Source: Gammaproteobacteria bacterium (GTDB lineage Bacteria; Pseudomonadota; Gammaproteobacteria; Steroidobacterales; Steroidobacteraceae). Taken from it: a stretch of 64,000 bases of DNA. The stretch spans positions 1 to 64,000 of the forward strand of contig PLAH01000059.1 of the NCBI GenBank assembly GCA_003134045.1, given 5' to 3'. Shown in pieces: positions 1-7,632 of the stretch (the stretch's first letter is position 1; each line of letters starts with the position of its first letter). Position numbers and translations under genes: made by a program. The notes beneath the pieces are model-generated. The model did not search any database and was not told the origin of the DNA. It worked only from the letters and a program-made list of their open reading frames with translations.

Positions 1-1
1 A

Positions 2-1702
2 CCGAGCGAGTCGTTGCGGTCGGTTGTGTCGACCGAGTCGAGCGCGTCGGCCGTGCCGTTGCTCGGGCCGGTGCAACGGCGGCTGTGCTGGCACTACCAC
101 ACGAGTTTCGTGCGGGCGGGCGCCACGTTGAGCCCCGCCGCGAAAGCGCGCGTCGGCGCGATCAACGAACGTCTGGCCGGCCTGTTTGCGAGCTTCGGCC
201 AGAATCTCCTGGCCGACGAAGCCGACTACACCTTGTTTCTCAGCAACCGCGCCGACCTGGCCGGATTGCCCGACGCACAATGCGCCGCCGCTGCCGCGAC
301 TGCCGCGGCGGCGGGACGCCCGGGCGAGTGGGCGATTCTCAACACGCGCTCGGCCATGGATCCCTTCCTGACCTACGCGCAGCGCCGCGATCTGCGCGAA
401 CAAGTTTGGCGCACGTATTACAACCGCGGCAACAACGGCGGGGCGCACGACAACAAGCAGATCGTCACGGAGATTCTCGCGCTGCGCGGCGAGCGGGCGC
501 TGCTGCTCGGCTACCCGACGCATGCTCACTGGCGGCTCGCCGACAGCATGGCGGGCAATCCCGACAACGCCATGGCGCTGCTGATGCGCGTGTGGCCGGC
601 GGCGGTCGCGCGCGTCCATGAAGAAGTGGCGGATATGCAGGCCTTGGCGGACGCCCCCATAGAAGCATGGGATTATCGATTCTATGCGGAGAAGGTGCGT
701 CAGGAAAAATACGATCTCGACATGAACGAGGTCAAGCCCTACCTGCAGCTCGAAAAGCTGCGCGAGGGAATGTTCTGGGCCGCGGGCCAGCTGTACGGTT
801 TCCGTTTCTCGCAGGTGACGGACCTGCCGCTGCCCAGCCCCGACGTGAGGATATGGGAGGCCAAGACCCCGACCGGCCTTCATGTGGGCCTTTGGTATTT
901 CGATCCCTATGCGCGCGCGGGAAAGAACTCGGGCGCCTGGATGAGCGAATATAGGGATCAACGAAAACTGACGCCGCCGAAGTCGCCCATAGTCTCGAAC
1001 AATACCAATTTCCTCAAGAGCGACAGCGCCGATCCGGTTCTCATCAGCTGGGACGAGGCGGTGACTCTGTTTCACGAGTTCGGTCACGCGCTGCACGGCT
1101 TGAACTCGGACGTCGAGTATCCGTCGCTGTCCGGCACGCGCGTGGTCCGCGATTTCGTGGAGTTCCCGTCGCAGCTGAATGAGAATTGGCTCAGTGTCCC
1201 GGAGCTGCTGTCGCGATTCGCGCTGCATTACCAAACCGGCGAGCCCATGCCGGCGGCGCTTGCGGCCAAGATCAAATCCGCGCGGACGTTCAATCAGGGA
1301 TTCGCCACGGTCGAATACCTGGCGGCGGCGCTGGTCGATATGAAGCTGCACCTGGCGACCGAACCGGTGCGCGATCCGCAGGCCTTCGAGCGCGAGACAC
1401 TCGAGGCCCTGGGAATGCCCGGCCAAGTGGTCATGCGGCATCGGACGCCGCAGTTCGCGCATATTTTCGCGAGCGATGCGTATTCCGCGGGGTATTACAG
1501 CTATCTTTGGGCCGAGGTTCTCGACCATGACGCGTTCGAGGCGTTCGTGCAGGCCGGCGATCCGTTCGACAGAGCCATTGCAAAGCGCTTGCACGATGAC
1601 ATCATGTGCGTCGGCAACAGCGTCGACCCGGCGCAGGCCTACCGCAATTTTCGCGGCCGAGACCCGCAAATCGACGCCCTGTTACGAGCACGCGGTTTTT
1701 AA
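2..1702 (+). CDS. dcp: Peptidyl-dipeptidase Dcp-like M3 metallopeptidase (5' end cut by window)
   Basis: M3-family zinc oligopeptidase that cleaves dipeptides or short peptides. The reading frame is open to the window edge, so the TTG at 14 is probably not the start and the gene is partial; 562 residues are visible against roughly 680-720 for Dcp. Counting from 14, the zinc site HEFGH lies at residues 354-358, and the third-ligand stretch RDFVEFPSQ with the downstream N-E-N-W follows about 25 residues later, as in Dcp and oligopeptidase A. The NNTNFLK and ISWDEAVTLF segments before the zinc site favour Dcp over PrlC. No signal peptide can be judged because the N-terminus is missing. A repeat element begins 13 bases after the stop. 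Family is sure; Dcp versus another M3 subfamily is likely. Confidence 0.9.
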   Translation, partial: PSESLRSVVSTESSASAVPLLGPVQRRLCWHYHTSFVRAGATLSPAAKARVGAINERLAGLFASFGQNLLADEADYTLFLSNRADLAGLPDAQCAAAAATAAAAGRPGEWAILNTRSAMDPFLTYAQRRDLREQVWRTYYNRGNNGGAHDNKQIVTEILALRGERALLLGYPTHAHWRLADSMAGNPDNAMALLMRVWPAAVARVHEEVADMQALADAPIEAWDYRFYAEKVRQEKYDLDMNEVKPYLQLEKLREGMFWAAGQLYGFRFSQVTDLPLPSPDVRIWEAKTPTGLHVGLWYFDPYARAGKNSGAWMSEYRDQRKLTPPKSPIVSNNTNFLKSDSADPVLISWDEAVTLFHEFGHALHGLNSDVEYPSLSGTRVVRDFVEFPSQLNENWLSVPELLSRFALHYQTGEPMPAALAAKIKSARTFNQGFATVEYLAAALVDMKLHLATEPVRDPQAFERETLEALGMPGQVVMRHRTPQFAHIFASDAYSAGYYSYLWAEVLDHDAFEAFVQAGDPFDRAIAKRLHDDIMCVGNSVDPAQAYRNFRGRDPQIDALLRARGF

Positions 1703-1714
1703 TCATTCCGCACA

Positions 1715-1829
1715 TGCTCGCGCAGCGAGCAGCTAAAGGCCGGGGTCGCGGCGACCCCGTAAATTCGGCGCGCAGGCGCCTAGATAAATCGGGGTCGCCG
1801 CGACCCCGTAGATTCGGCGCGCAAGCGCC
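1715..1829 (+). repeat. Structured hairpin element, copy A (tandem double copy)
   Basis: Several short perfect hairpins follow one another. P1: TGCTCG (1715-1720) pairs with CGAGCA (1726-1731) around CGCAG. P2: CGGGGTCG (1741-1748) pairs with CGACCCCG (1752-1759). P3: GGCGC (1767-1771) pairs with GCGCC (1776-1780). P2 and P3 are then repeated (1790-1797 with 1801-1808, and 1816-1820 with 1825-1829). The 7-base linker between P2 and P3 is TAAATTC or TAGATTC. The element fills the gap between the peptidase gene and the zinc-finger gene, ending 17 bases before that gene's start codon and 6 bases before its GGAG. The same architecture recurs at 29981, 52743 and 59178. Function unknown: a REP-like mobile palindrome or a 5'-leader RNA are the options. 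Confidence 0.85.
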
Positions 1830-1846
1830 TGAAATGGAGTGAAGTA

Positions 1847-2089
1847 ATGCCGGCGATGGTTCAAGACGATTCCAAGCACAACCTGATTCAGCCGAATGCG
1901 CTGCATCAATACTCGGTGACACCGGACGACCTGCCCCTGTCATGTCCGATGCCCGGCATGTATCTGTGGAATTCCCACCCGCGGGTGTATCTGGCCATCG
2001 AGGCGGCCGGATGGGCCAAGTGCGCTTATTGCGGCGCTGAATACACGCTGGTGCGCACGCCGCACGAAGTGATCCAAGCGGGGCAGTAA
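1847..2089 (+). CDS. zf-CHCC zinc-finger domain protein
   Basis: Small 80-residue protein with one Cys-His-Cys-Cys zinc-binding pattern: a Cys in LSCPMPG, a His in NSHPRVYL, then CAYC about 14 residues later. This is the zf-CHCC fold shared with the NDUFS6/NUMM subunit of respiratory complex I; in proteobacteria such proteins are usually stand-alone and uncharacterised. The ATG at 1847 has GGAG at 1836-1839. The only upstream feature is the doubled hairpin element, so its leader would contain that structure if transcription starts within or before it. It converges with the DUF6165 gene with 5 bases between the stops. Confidence 0.75.
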   Translation: MPAMVQDDSKHNLIQPNALHQYSVTPDDLPLSCPMPGMYLWNSHPRVYLAIEAAGWAKCAYCGAEYTLVRTPHEVIQAGQ

Positions 2090-2094
2090 GGCGC

Positions 2095-2484
2095 TCAATA
2101 CGTTCGGTAGGACTTCTCTTCGACGATGCGCGAGCCGAGCTTTGAGTTGATGCGCCGTTTGATGGCGGCGCGCTCGTCGTTTTCCACGTAGACCGAGCGC
2201 GCGAGGCGGATGAACTCGGCATCGAACGCTTGCGCTCGCTCCTTGTCGCGAATGTCGTCTTCGATCACCCAGAGGCGCTCGTTCACCGCCATCAGGGCGG
2301 CGATGTCGGCATCGATATCGACGGCGGCGTAGGCCGAACCCGTCCAGGTGCTTTGCAAGGCGTCGAGTTCCAGACGCACGTTGGCCAGCTTTTGCGGATC
2401 CTCCATGCGTTGCGATTTGATGCGCAGGATGGTGATCTTGTCGAGCAGTTCGCCCGGCGATACGGGTACCTTGATATCGGTCAT
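2095..2484 (-). CDS. DUF6165 family protein
   Basis: 129-residue soluble protein beginning with the VSPGELLDKITILRIKSQRM segment that I associate with DUF6165, a family of unknown function often found beside LPS or polysaccharide glycosyltransferases. It is rich in charged helical sequence and has no signal peptide or membrane segment. Its start lies 9 bases after the stop of the heptosyltransferase-like gene on the same strand, so the two are almost certainly co-transcribed and the protein may act in LPS-core assembly. That role is inferred from context only. Confidence 0.7.
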   Translation of the reverse strand: MTDIKVPVSPGELLDKITILRIKSQRMEDPQKLANVRLELDALQSTWTGSAYAAVDIDADIAALMAVNERLWVIEDDIRDKERAQAFDAEFIRLARSVYVENDERAAIKRRINSKLGSRIVEEKSYRTY

Positions 2485-2493
2485 GGAGTGATT

Positions 2494-3576
2494 TTAGCGA
2501 ATTTCGGCGTGCGCCATCAGGGCATCGAGCTGTGCGGCGACTTGCTCGATCTGGATCAGTTCCATGATGCCCGGCCGCTCGATCTTCTCCGTCCAGGGGA
2601 TGTCCGCCGCGGCTTTTCCGAAGGCTTCGCGCGCCGCCTGGTCATACGCGTCGACGCACCATTGCCGGCTGTAGTAGGGGCCTGCGCGCGCCGTGCGGGT
2701 CGCCGCATAGAGGCCGACGACGGGGGTGCCGACCATCGTCGCCATGTGCGCGGGCCCCGAATCGGGCGTGATCAGCACGCGGCTCTTCGCCAGCAGCGCG
2801 AGCATTTCGGGCAACGTATCCTGGCCGATCTGGTTGACGACGGGGGCGCGGGCCGCCGCTGCGATCGCCGCCCCCGTGTCTCGTTCGAGCGCACTGCGGC
2901 CGCCCGCAAGGATCACCCGCATGCCATGCGCTTGGACGGCATGATCGGCGACCGCGGCGTAGCGGTGCGCCGGCCAATTGCGCAGCCGGTGGCTGGAACA
3001 CGGGCTGATGACGAGAGTCGGCTGCGCATCGGGGATGAGTCGTTCCGCGTACGCCAAGGCTGCCGTCGGCAGCGTGATATTCCAGGCGGCGGGGCCAGGC
3101 TCGATGCCGCACGCCCGAACGAAACCCAGGAACGAGTCCAACACGTGCTGATCGGCGGCGGGCGCGATCCGGGCATTGGTGAAGAGCCATTGCAGTTCGC
3201 GCGCGCGCGCGCGGTCGAAGCCGAGTTTGATGGGCGACCGCACCAACGTCGAAATCAGGCTTGCGCGCAACGACAATTGCAGATGCAGCAGCAGATCGAA
3301 ACGGCGTGCGGCGAGCGACTCGCGTAGCCGCAGCAACTCGCGGGTCATTGAGCCTTTGTCGAAGGTGATAAACTCGACACCGGGTAGAATCGCTGCCATC
3401 AGCTTGGCCTCGAGTTTGCCGATGATCCACGTGAACCGGGTGTGCGGCCAAGCGACTTGCAGGGCATTCAGCGCGGCGGCCGCGTGGCAGGTATCGCCGA
3501 TGGCCGAGAGGCGCAGCAGGCAGACGTTGCGCGGCGCCGGCTCGAAGCGTTGTGACATCGGGGAGTGGTGCGCCAT
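2494..3576 (-). CDS. Glycosyltransferase family 9 (ADP-heptose:LPS heptosyltransferase-like)
   Basis: 360-residue GT9 enzyme that would add heptose to the LPS inner core at the cytoplasmic face of the inner membrane. The N-terminal VCLLRLSAIGDTCHAAAALNAL motif is the hallmark of WaaC/WaaF/RfaF-type enzymes, and the donor-binding C-terminal motif appears as TPDSGPAHMATMVGTPVVGLYAATR. Length is normal. Two candidate starts exist (3576 and Met at 3558); neither has a strong Shine-Dalgarno. Divergent from kdkA across only 47 bases, so the two probably share a compact bidirectional promoter. Which heptose is transferred cannot be told from the sequence. Confidence 0.85.
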   Translation of the reverse strand: MAHHSPMSQRFEPAPRNVCLLRLSAIGDTCHAAAALNALQVAWPHTRFTWIIGKLEAKLMAAILPGVEFITFDKGSMTRELLRLRESLAARRFDLLLHLQLSLRASLISTLVRSPIKLGFDRARARELQWLFTNARIAPAADQHVLDSFLGFVRACGIEPGPAAWNITLPTAALAYAERLIPDAQPTLVISPCSSHRLRNWPAHRYAAVADHAVQAHGMRVILAGGRSALERDTGAAIAAAARAPVVNQIGQDTLPEMLALLAKSRVLITPDSGPAHMATMVGTPVVGLYAATRTARAGPYYSRQWCVDAYDQAAREAFGKAAADIPWTEKIERPGIMELIQIEQVAAQLDALMAHAEIR

Positions 3577-3623
3577 AGGCTGTGGTATCGGCTTATCGCT
3601 GCTTTTGAGGACGCGCTCGACAA

Positions 3624-4508
3624 ATGATACAGGACCGCGGCCGACGCACTGCCACCGCCGACGGCGCCATGCTGGCCGATCCGGCCGCCCTTGGCAAACT
3701 GGCTATGCCGGGTGCGGTTACGGACGGCGTTGCCGCAACGGAAGCCGTCGCTGGTACGGCCCGGGTCGGCGCGACGGAAGGCGTCGCTGCCACGGCCGAG
3801 GTCGCTGCCACAGCCGGAATCCCCGTGCCGGACGCTCCGGTCGCGAAAATTTTCGAGCCCGCATTCTGGGCGGACCGCGGCGAGTTGCAAGAGGCGGCCG
3901 GCGGCCGCGGCTCCGCGTGGTTCATCTCGAGCGTGGCGTGCCCGTGGGTGTTGCGCCATTACCGGCGCGGCGGTCTCATCGCGCGCCTCTCGACGGATCG
4001 GTATGTGTGGGCCGGTGAAGCGCGCGTCCGCGCGTTCGCCGAGTGGCGGCTGCTGCATCATTTGTTCGGGCGCGGATTGCCGGTGCCGGCGCCGGTCGCC
4101 GCGCGCTATCAGCGCGAGGGATTTTTTTATCGGTGCGATCTCATTACGCGGAGAATTGCCGGGGCCGAGCCGTTGAGTTCGCTATTGGCGCGGGGCGCCT
4201 TGGCCGGCGCGTCCTGGCGCTCCATCGGCGCGGCGATCGCGCGCTTGCATGCCGCCGGCGCGGATCATGCCGATCTGAATGCGCACAACATTCTTCTCGA
4301 CGGCGATGGCGTCGTCAGCGTGATCGATTTCGACCGTGGCCGGCTGCGCAACGGCGGTTCATGGATGCGGCGAAACCTGGCGCGGCTGCAGCGTTCGCTG
4401 GTCAAAGTAACACGCGCCCTGCCGCCGGATCGGTTCGACGCCGCGGCGTGGCAGCTCCTCCTCGCGGGATATGCGGACGCAAGCCGCGCGCACGCCGCCG
4501 TGATCTAG
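3624..4508 (+). CDS. kdkA: 3-deoxy-D-manno-octulosonic acid kinase KdkA with repeat-expanded N-terminus
   Basis: Phosphorylates Kdo of lipid A-Kdo at the inner membrane, using a protein-kinase-like fold. Catalytic loop is seen as HADLNAHN (the HxDxxxxN pattern) followed by the metal-binding VIDFDRG. The N-terminal ~75 residues before the conserved AWFISSVACPWVLRHYRRGG are unusual: they contain five tandem 18-bp DNA units (3726-3815) encoding six-residue repeats of the type xVAATx. waaA follows 3 bases later, matching the known functional pairing of Kdo transfer and Kdo phosphorylation. Total length 294, longer than typical KdkA (~240), with the excess explained by the repeat region; a later start cannot be excluded. 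Confidence 0.88.
   Translation: MIQDRGRRTATADGAMLADPAALGKLAMPGAVTDGVAATEAVAGTARVGATEGVAATAEVAATAGIPVPDAPVAKIFEPAFWADRGELQEAAGGRGSAWFISSVACPWVLRHYRRGGLIARLSTDRYVWAGEARVRAFAEWRLLHHLFGRGLPVPAPVAARYQREGFFYRCDLITRRIAGAEPLSSLLARGALAGASWRSIGAAIARLHAAGADHADLNAHNILLDGDGVVSVIDFDRGRLRNGGSWMRRNLARLQRSLVKVTRALPPDRFDAAAWQLLLAGYADASRAHAAVI
3726..3815 (+). repeat. 18-bp x 5 in-frame minisatellite in kdkA
   Basis: Five consecutive 18-base units at 3726, 3744, 3762, 3780 and 3798, each a variant of a unit like GGCGTCGCTGCCACGGCC. They keep the kdkA frame and encode GVAATE-AVAGTA-RVGATE-GVAATA-EVAATA. The units have diverged, so this is not a fresh expansion. Confidence 0.85.
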
Positions 4509-4511
4509 GTC

Positions 4512-5777
4512 GTGCGTTATCTGTACACGGTGTTGACCTATCTGCTGCGCCCGATCGCGCTCGCGGCGGTGCTGTGGCGGGGCTTGCGCGATCGCCGTTA
4601 CTGGCTCGGATTGGGCGAGCGCTTGGGGCTGGGTCCGCGCGCAGGCGCCGCGGAGACGATCTGGGTGCATGCCGTGTCGCTGGGCGAGGTGACGGCGGCG
4701 GCCGCGCTCATCCGCGCATTGCGCACGCGCCATCCCGACACTCCTCTGATACTGACGACGGCGACGCTGACGGGGCGCGAGCGGGCTGAAGGGTTGTTCG
4801 GCGATGGCATCACGGTCCGGTACCTACCCTACGACACGCCGGGCTCGGTGCGGCGATTTCTGGCGCGCGCGCGCCCGCGGCTGGCGGTCATCATGGAGAC
4901 CGAGCTGTGGCCGAATCTTTTCCATCGCTGCCGCCGGCTCGGCATTCCCATCGTGCTGGCCAACGCTCGCCTGTCGGTGAAGTCGGTAACGCGATATCGG
5001 CGCTTCGGGCCGTTGTTTCGCGATGCGTTGTCGTTGGGGCGGCTGGCGATCGCGGCACAGAGCGCGGAGGACGCGGAGAGGTTCATCGCCGTCGGTGCGC
5101 AGCGTGACCGGACCCGGGTCATCGGCAATCTGAAATTCGACATTGCGGTGGATGCGGCCGTCATCGAACGGGGCCGCGAGCTGCGCAGGGCCTATGGGGC
5201 GGCGCGACCAGTGTGGATTGCGGGCAGCACGCACCAGGGCGAGGAGGAAGCGGCGCTGACCGCGCACGCGCAGGTACTAGCCGCCGTACCGAGCGCCTTA
5301 TTGCTATTGGTTCCACGGCACCCTGAGCGCTTTCAAGCGGTGGCGGATTTGCTGAATCGACGCGGACTTCGGTTCGAGCGCCGCAGCAGCGACGGCGAAG
5401 TGCGTCCGGATTGCCCGGTTCTGTTGGTCGATACCGTGGGCGAGCTGGCGAGCCTGTACGCCTCGGTCGATGTGGCGTTCGTCGGCGGCAGCCTGGTCCC
5501 TGTGGGCGGGCACAATCTGTTGGAACCCGCCGCGTTGGGGGTTCCGGTCATCACGGGCCCCTATCAGTCGAATGCCCAGGAGATTGCCGATTGGCTGCTC
5601 GGGGAGGGGGCCGCATTGCAGGTCGCCGACGCAGCCGGCCTTGCCGCGGCGCTCGAGGACTTGTTGACGCATCCGGAACTGCGGCGACGTATCGGAGCAA
5701 AGGGACTGCACGTCGTCGCCGTGAACCGCGGCAGCTTGGATCGTTTGCTCGAGATTATCGAGCCGCTGTTGGCGTAG
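4512..5777 (+). CDS. waaA: 3-deoxy-D-manno-octulosonic acid transferase (Kdo transferase)
   Basis: Transfers Kdo from CMP-Kdo to lipid IVA on the cytoplasmic side of the inner membrane. Length 421 is standard. The N-terminus carries the membrane anchor (LYTVLTYLLRPIALAAVLW), followed by WVHAVSLGEVTAA, the VIMETELWPNL motif, and the C-terminal donor site with FVGGSLVPVGGHNLLEPAALGVPVITGP. Start is GTG at 4512, 3 bases after the kdkA stop, so the two form an operon. The 3' end overlaps the convergent tolC end by 23 bases. Confidence 0.95.
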   Translation: MRYLYTVLTYLLRPIALAAVLWRGLRDRRYWLGLGERLGLGPRAGAAETIWVHAVSLGEVTAAAALIRALRTRHPDTPLILTTATLTGRERAEGLFGDGITVRYLPYDTPGSVRRFLARARPRLAVIMETELWPNLFHRCRRLGIPIVLANARLSVKSVTRYRRFGPLFRDALSLGRLAIAAQSAEDAERFIAVGAQRDRTRVIGNLKFDIAVDAAVIERGRELRRAYGAARPVWIAGSTHQGEEEAALTAHAQVLAAVPSALLLLVPRHPERFQAVADLLNRRGLRFERRSSDGEVRPDCPVLLVDTVGELASLYASVDVAFVGGSLVPVGGHNLLEPAALGVPVITGPYQSNAQEIADWLLGEGAALQVADAAGLAAALEDLLTHPELRRRIGAKGLHVVAVNRGSLDRLLEIIEPLLA

Positions 5778-7206
5778 CGTCGGCGCTGCCGGGCGACAGG
5801 CGGTTGCCGCCCGGGCGGGGCTGGTCCTCGAGCAGGACATTGAGCCGGTTCAGGCTCTGTTCCGACAGAATGCCGGCCGCCTGCTGCAGCTTGAGCATGT
5901 TGATCATGTAATCGTAGCGGCTGCGCGAATAATCGGTTTGCGCCTGGATCCATAGCCGCCGCGACTCGAGCACGTCGACCGCAGTCCGGGTACCGGCTTC
6001 ATATCCGGCCTCGGTGGCGTTGAGCGCTGTCGAGTTGGATTCGACGGCGCGCCGCAGCGCCTTGACGCGCGAGATCTCCGATAGAACGCCGAGATAGGAA
6101 TCGCGCGCGTCGTGCTCGGTCTGCCGGGCGACGCGTTCCACGCGTTCCTTGGCCGCCCGCTGCTGGTAGGTGGCCTGGCGCACCTGCGACGACACCATGC
6201 CGCCAGAATACAGGGGAAACGTCACCTGCAGGCCGATGGTTCGCTGGTTCTGGTCCAGCGTCGAGCTGCCGTAGGGAGTGCCGTCCGCATTGATGCTGCT
6301 GCCGTCGCTCGTGACCTTGTAGCCGCTCGCGACCAGATCGAGCGAGGGATAGTGGCCGCCGCGCGCCGAGCTCACGTTCTCGCGGGCGATGTCGGCCGCC
6401 AGGCGACTCGAGACCAGCGACAAATTCTGCTGCAACGCCATGTCGACCCAACGCTCCTCGCTGATGGGATCGGGGTTGGCGAGTTCGAACGGCTCGATCG
6501 GCCGCGCCAGCGTATCGAACAGATCGCCGGTGATCTCGCGCAGCAGTTCCTGAGCGGACGCCACCTGACGCTTCGCCGCAATCACGGCCGCGGCGCTGCT
6601 GTCGTGCGAGGCGCGCGCTTCCTGCACATCGGTGACGGCGATCAGGCCTACTTCGTAGCGTTTTTCGGCCTGTTCCAGCTGGCGGGTCACCGAGGCGAGG
6701 GCGCCCTGCTGGGCATCCAGATCGTCCTCCGCGGCAAGCACGTCGAAATAACGCTGCGCCACTCGGGCGATCAAATCCTGTTGGGCCGCCTGGTAGTCGG
6801 CCTCGGCCTGGGCGACCTGGGCGTCCGCACGCTGCAGGGCGACCCAGTTCTCCCAGCGAAACAGGTTCTGCTTCAGATCGACGCCCCACTTGTGATCGTG
6901 CGTGGTCGTGCGGCCGTTGAACGGAAAGCTCTCGAGAAAGTTCGGGCCGCCGGGGACGCTGACCGACTCGATCGTGTTCGAGGAGCCGGTGTCGCGTTCC
7001 TTGCTGACCACGCCATTGCCCGTCAGTTGCGGCAGCAGCGCGGACAACGCCTGCGGCTTCGATTCGAGGGCGGCCAGACGATTCGCTTCGGCTTCACGCA
7101 GCTGCGGATCGTTCTGCAAGGCGCGCTGATAGACGGCCATCAAATCCGCGGCCGGCGCGGGCTGAAGGCCGTAGAGACAGGCGATCAACATCAGTGCTCG
7201 CTTCAT
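5755..7206 (-). CDS. tolC: TolC-family outer membrane efflux/secretion channel
   Basis: Outer-membrane trimeric channel protein for type I secretion and RND-type drug export. A signal peptide is visible (RALMLIACLYGLQPAPAAD), then the duplicated helical OEP domains with long coiled stretches. The last ~40 residues are Pro/Gly-rich and not conserved. The ATG at 7206 is preferred over the in-frame ATG at 7212, because AGGG sits 8 bases before the former and only 2 before the latter. Lies downstream of pcm and the rhodanese gene on the same strand, but a 103-base gap holding a perfect palindrome separates it, so it may have its own regulated promoter. Confidence 0.93.
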   Translation of the reverse strand: MKRALMLIACLYGLQPAPAADLMAVYQRALQNDPQLREAEANRLAALESKPQALSALLPQLTGNGVVSKERDTGSSNTIESVSVPGGPNFLESFPFNGRTTTHDHKWGVDLKQNLFRWENWVALQRADAQVAQAEADYQAAQQDLIARVAQRYFDVLAAEDDLDAQQGALASVTRQLEQAEKRYEVGLIAVTDVQEARASHDSSAAAVIAAKRQVASAQELLREITGDLFDTLARPIEPFELANPDPISEERWVDMALQQNLSLVSSRLAADIARENVSSARGGHYPSLDLVASGYKVTSDGSSINADGTPYGSSTLDQNQRTIGLQVTFPLYSGGMVSSQVRQATYQQRAAKERVERVARQTEHDARDSYLGVLSEISRVKALRRAVESNSTALNATEAGYEAGTRTAVDVLESRRLWIQAQTDYSRSRYDYMINMLKLQQAAGILSEQSLNRLNVLLEDQPRPGGNRLSPGSADATPTAAR

Positions 7207-7274
7207 TCGCATATCCCTAGCATTCGCGCACCCGTTCCCGGTACCGCGTGCCGTCCCCGCCTGGCCCGCAATGG

Positions 7275-7298
7275 GGTGTTATATGCGAATATAACACC
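7275..7298. promoter_or_regulatory. Perfect 10-bp-arm palindrome upstream of tolC (operator candidate)
   Basis: Arms GGTGTTATAT (7275-7284) and ATATAACACC (7289-7298) are perfect reverse complements around GCGA. It is AT-rich in a GC-rich setting, lies 68 bases before the tolC start and 10 bases past the rhodanese stop, and is not followed by a T-run on either strand. That speaks for a repressor or activator operator rather than a terminator. The regulator is unknown; no regulator gene is adjacent. Confidence 0.6.
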
Positions 7299-7308
7299 GG
7301 CGTCGAGG

Positions 7309-7632
7309 TCAATACTGCGGGATCTTCGGGTCCAAATCCCTGGACCATTTGAGAATGCCGCCGCTGAGATTGAAGACCGATTCGAAGCCGTTCGCGGTGA
7401 GAAACCGCGCAACCTCCATGCTTCGCCCGCCGGAACGACAAATGACCACCGTCTCCTTCGTCGGATCGAGTTCGCCCAGGCGGTCGGCGACCTGTCCCAT
7501 GGGAATATGCAGCAATTCGGACGGAACGGGCGCAAGCTGCACCTCCCAATCCTCACGAACGTCCAGCAACGTCATGTCGGTTCCGGCGTCGCGCCGCTCG
7601 ACAAATTCCTGCGGGCTCATTTCTTTGATCAT
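7309..7632 (-). CDS. Rhodanese-like sulfurtransferase domain protein (GlpE/PspE type)
   Basis: Single-domain cytoplasmic rhodanese of 107 residues. The active-site loop is CRSGGRSMEVA, with the catalytic Cys at about residue 65 and the six-residue loop typical of active rhodaneses. The start ATG at 7632 overlaps the pcm stop by one base (TGATG), implying translational coupling. The exact sulfur acceptor is unknown. The pcm-rhodanese-tolC order suggests an ancestral transcription unit. Confidence 0.85.
   Translation of the reverse strand: MIKEMSPQEFVERRDAGTDMTLLDVREDWEVQLAPVPSELLHIPMGQVADRLGELDPTKETVVICRSGGRSMEVARFLTANGFESVFNLSGGILKWSRDLDPKIPQY

Noticed and set aside
5755-5777. Frameshift at the waaA/tolC junction
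   Set aside because: The two genes are simply convergent with a 23-base overlap; both proteins end where the families end.
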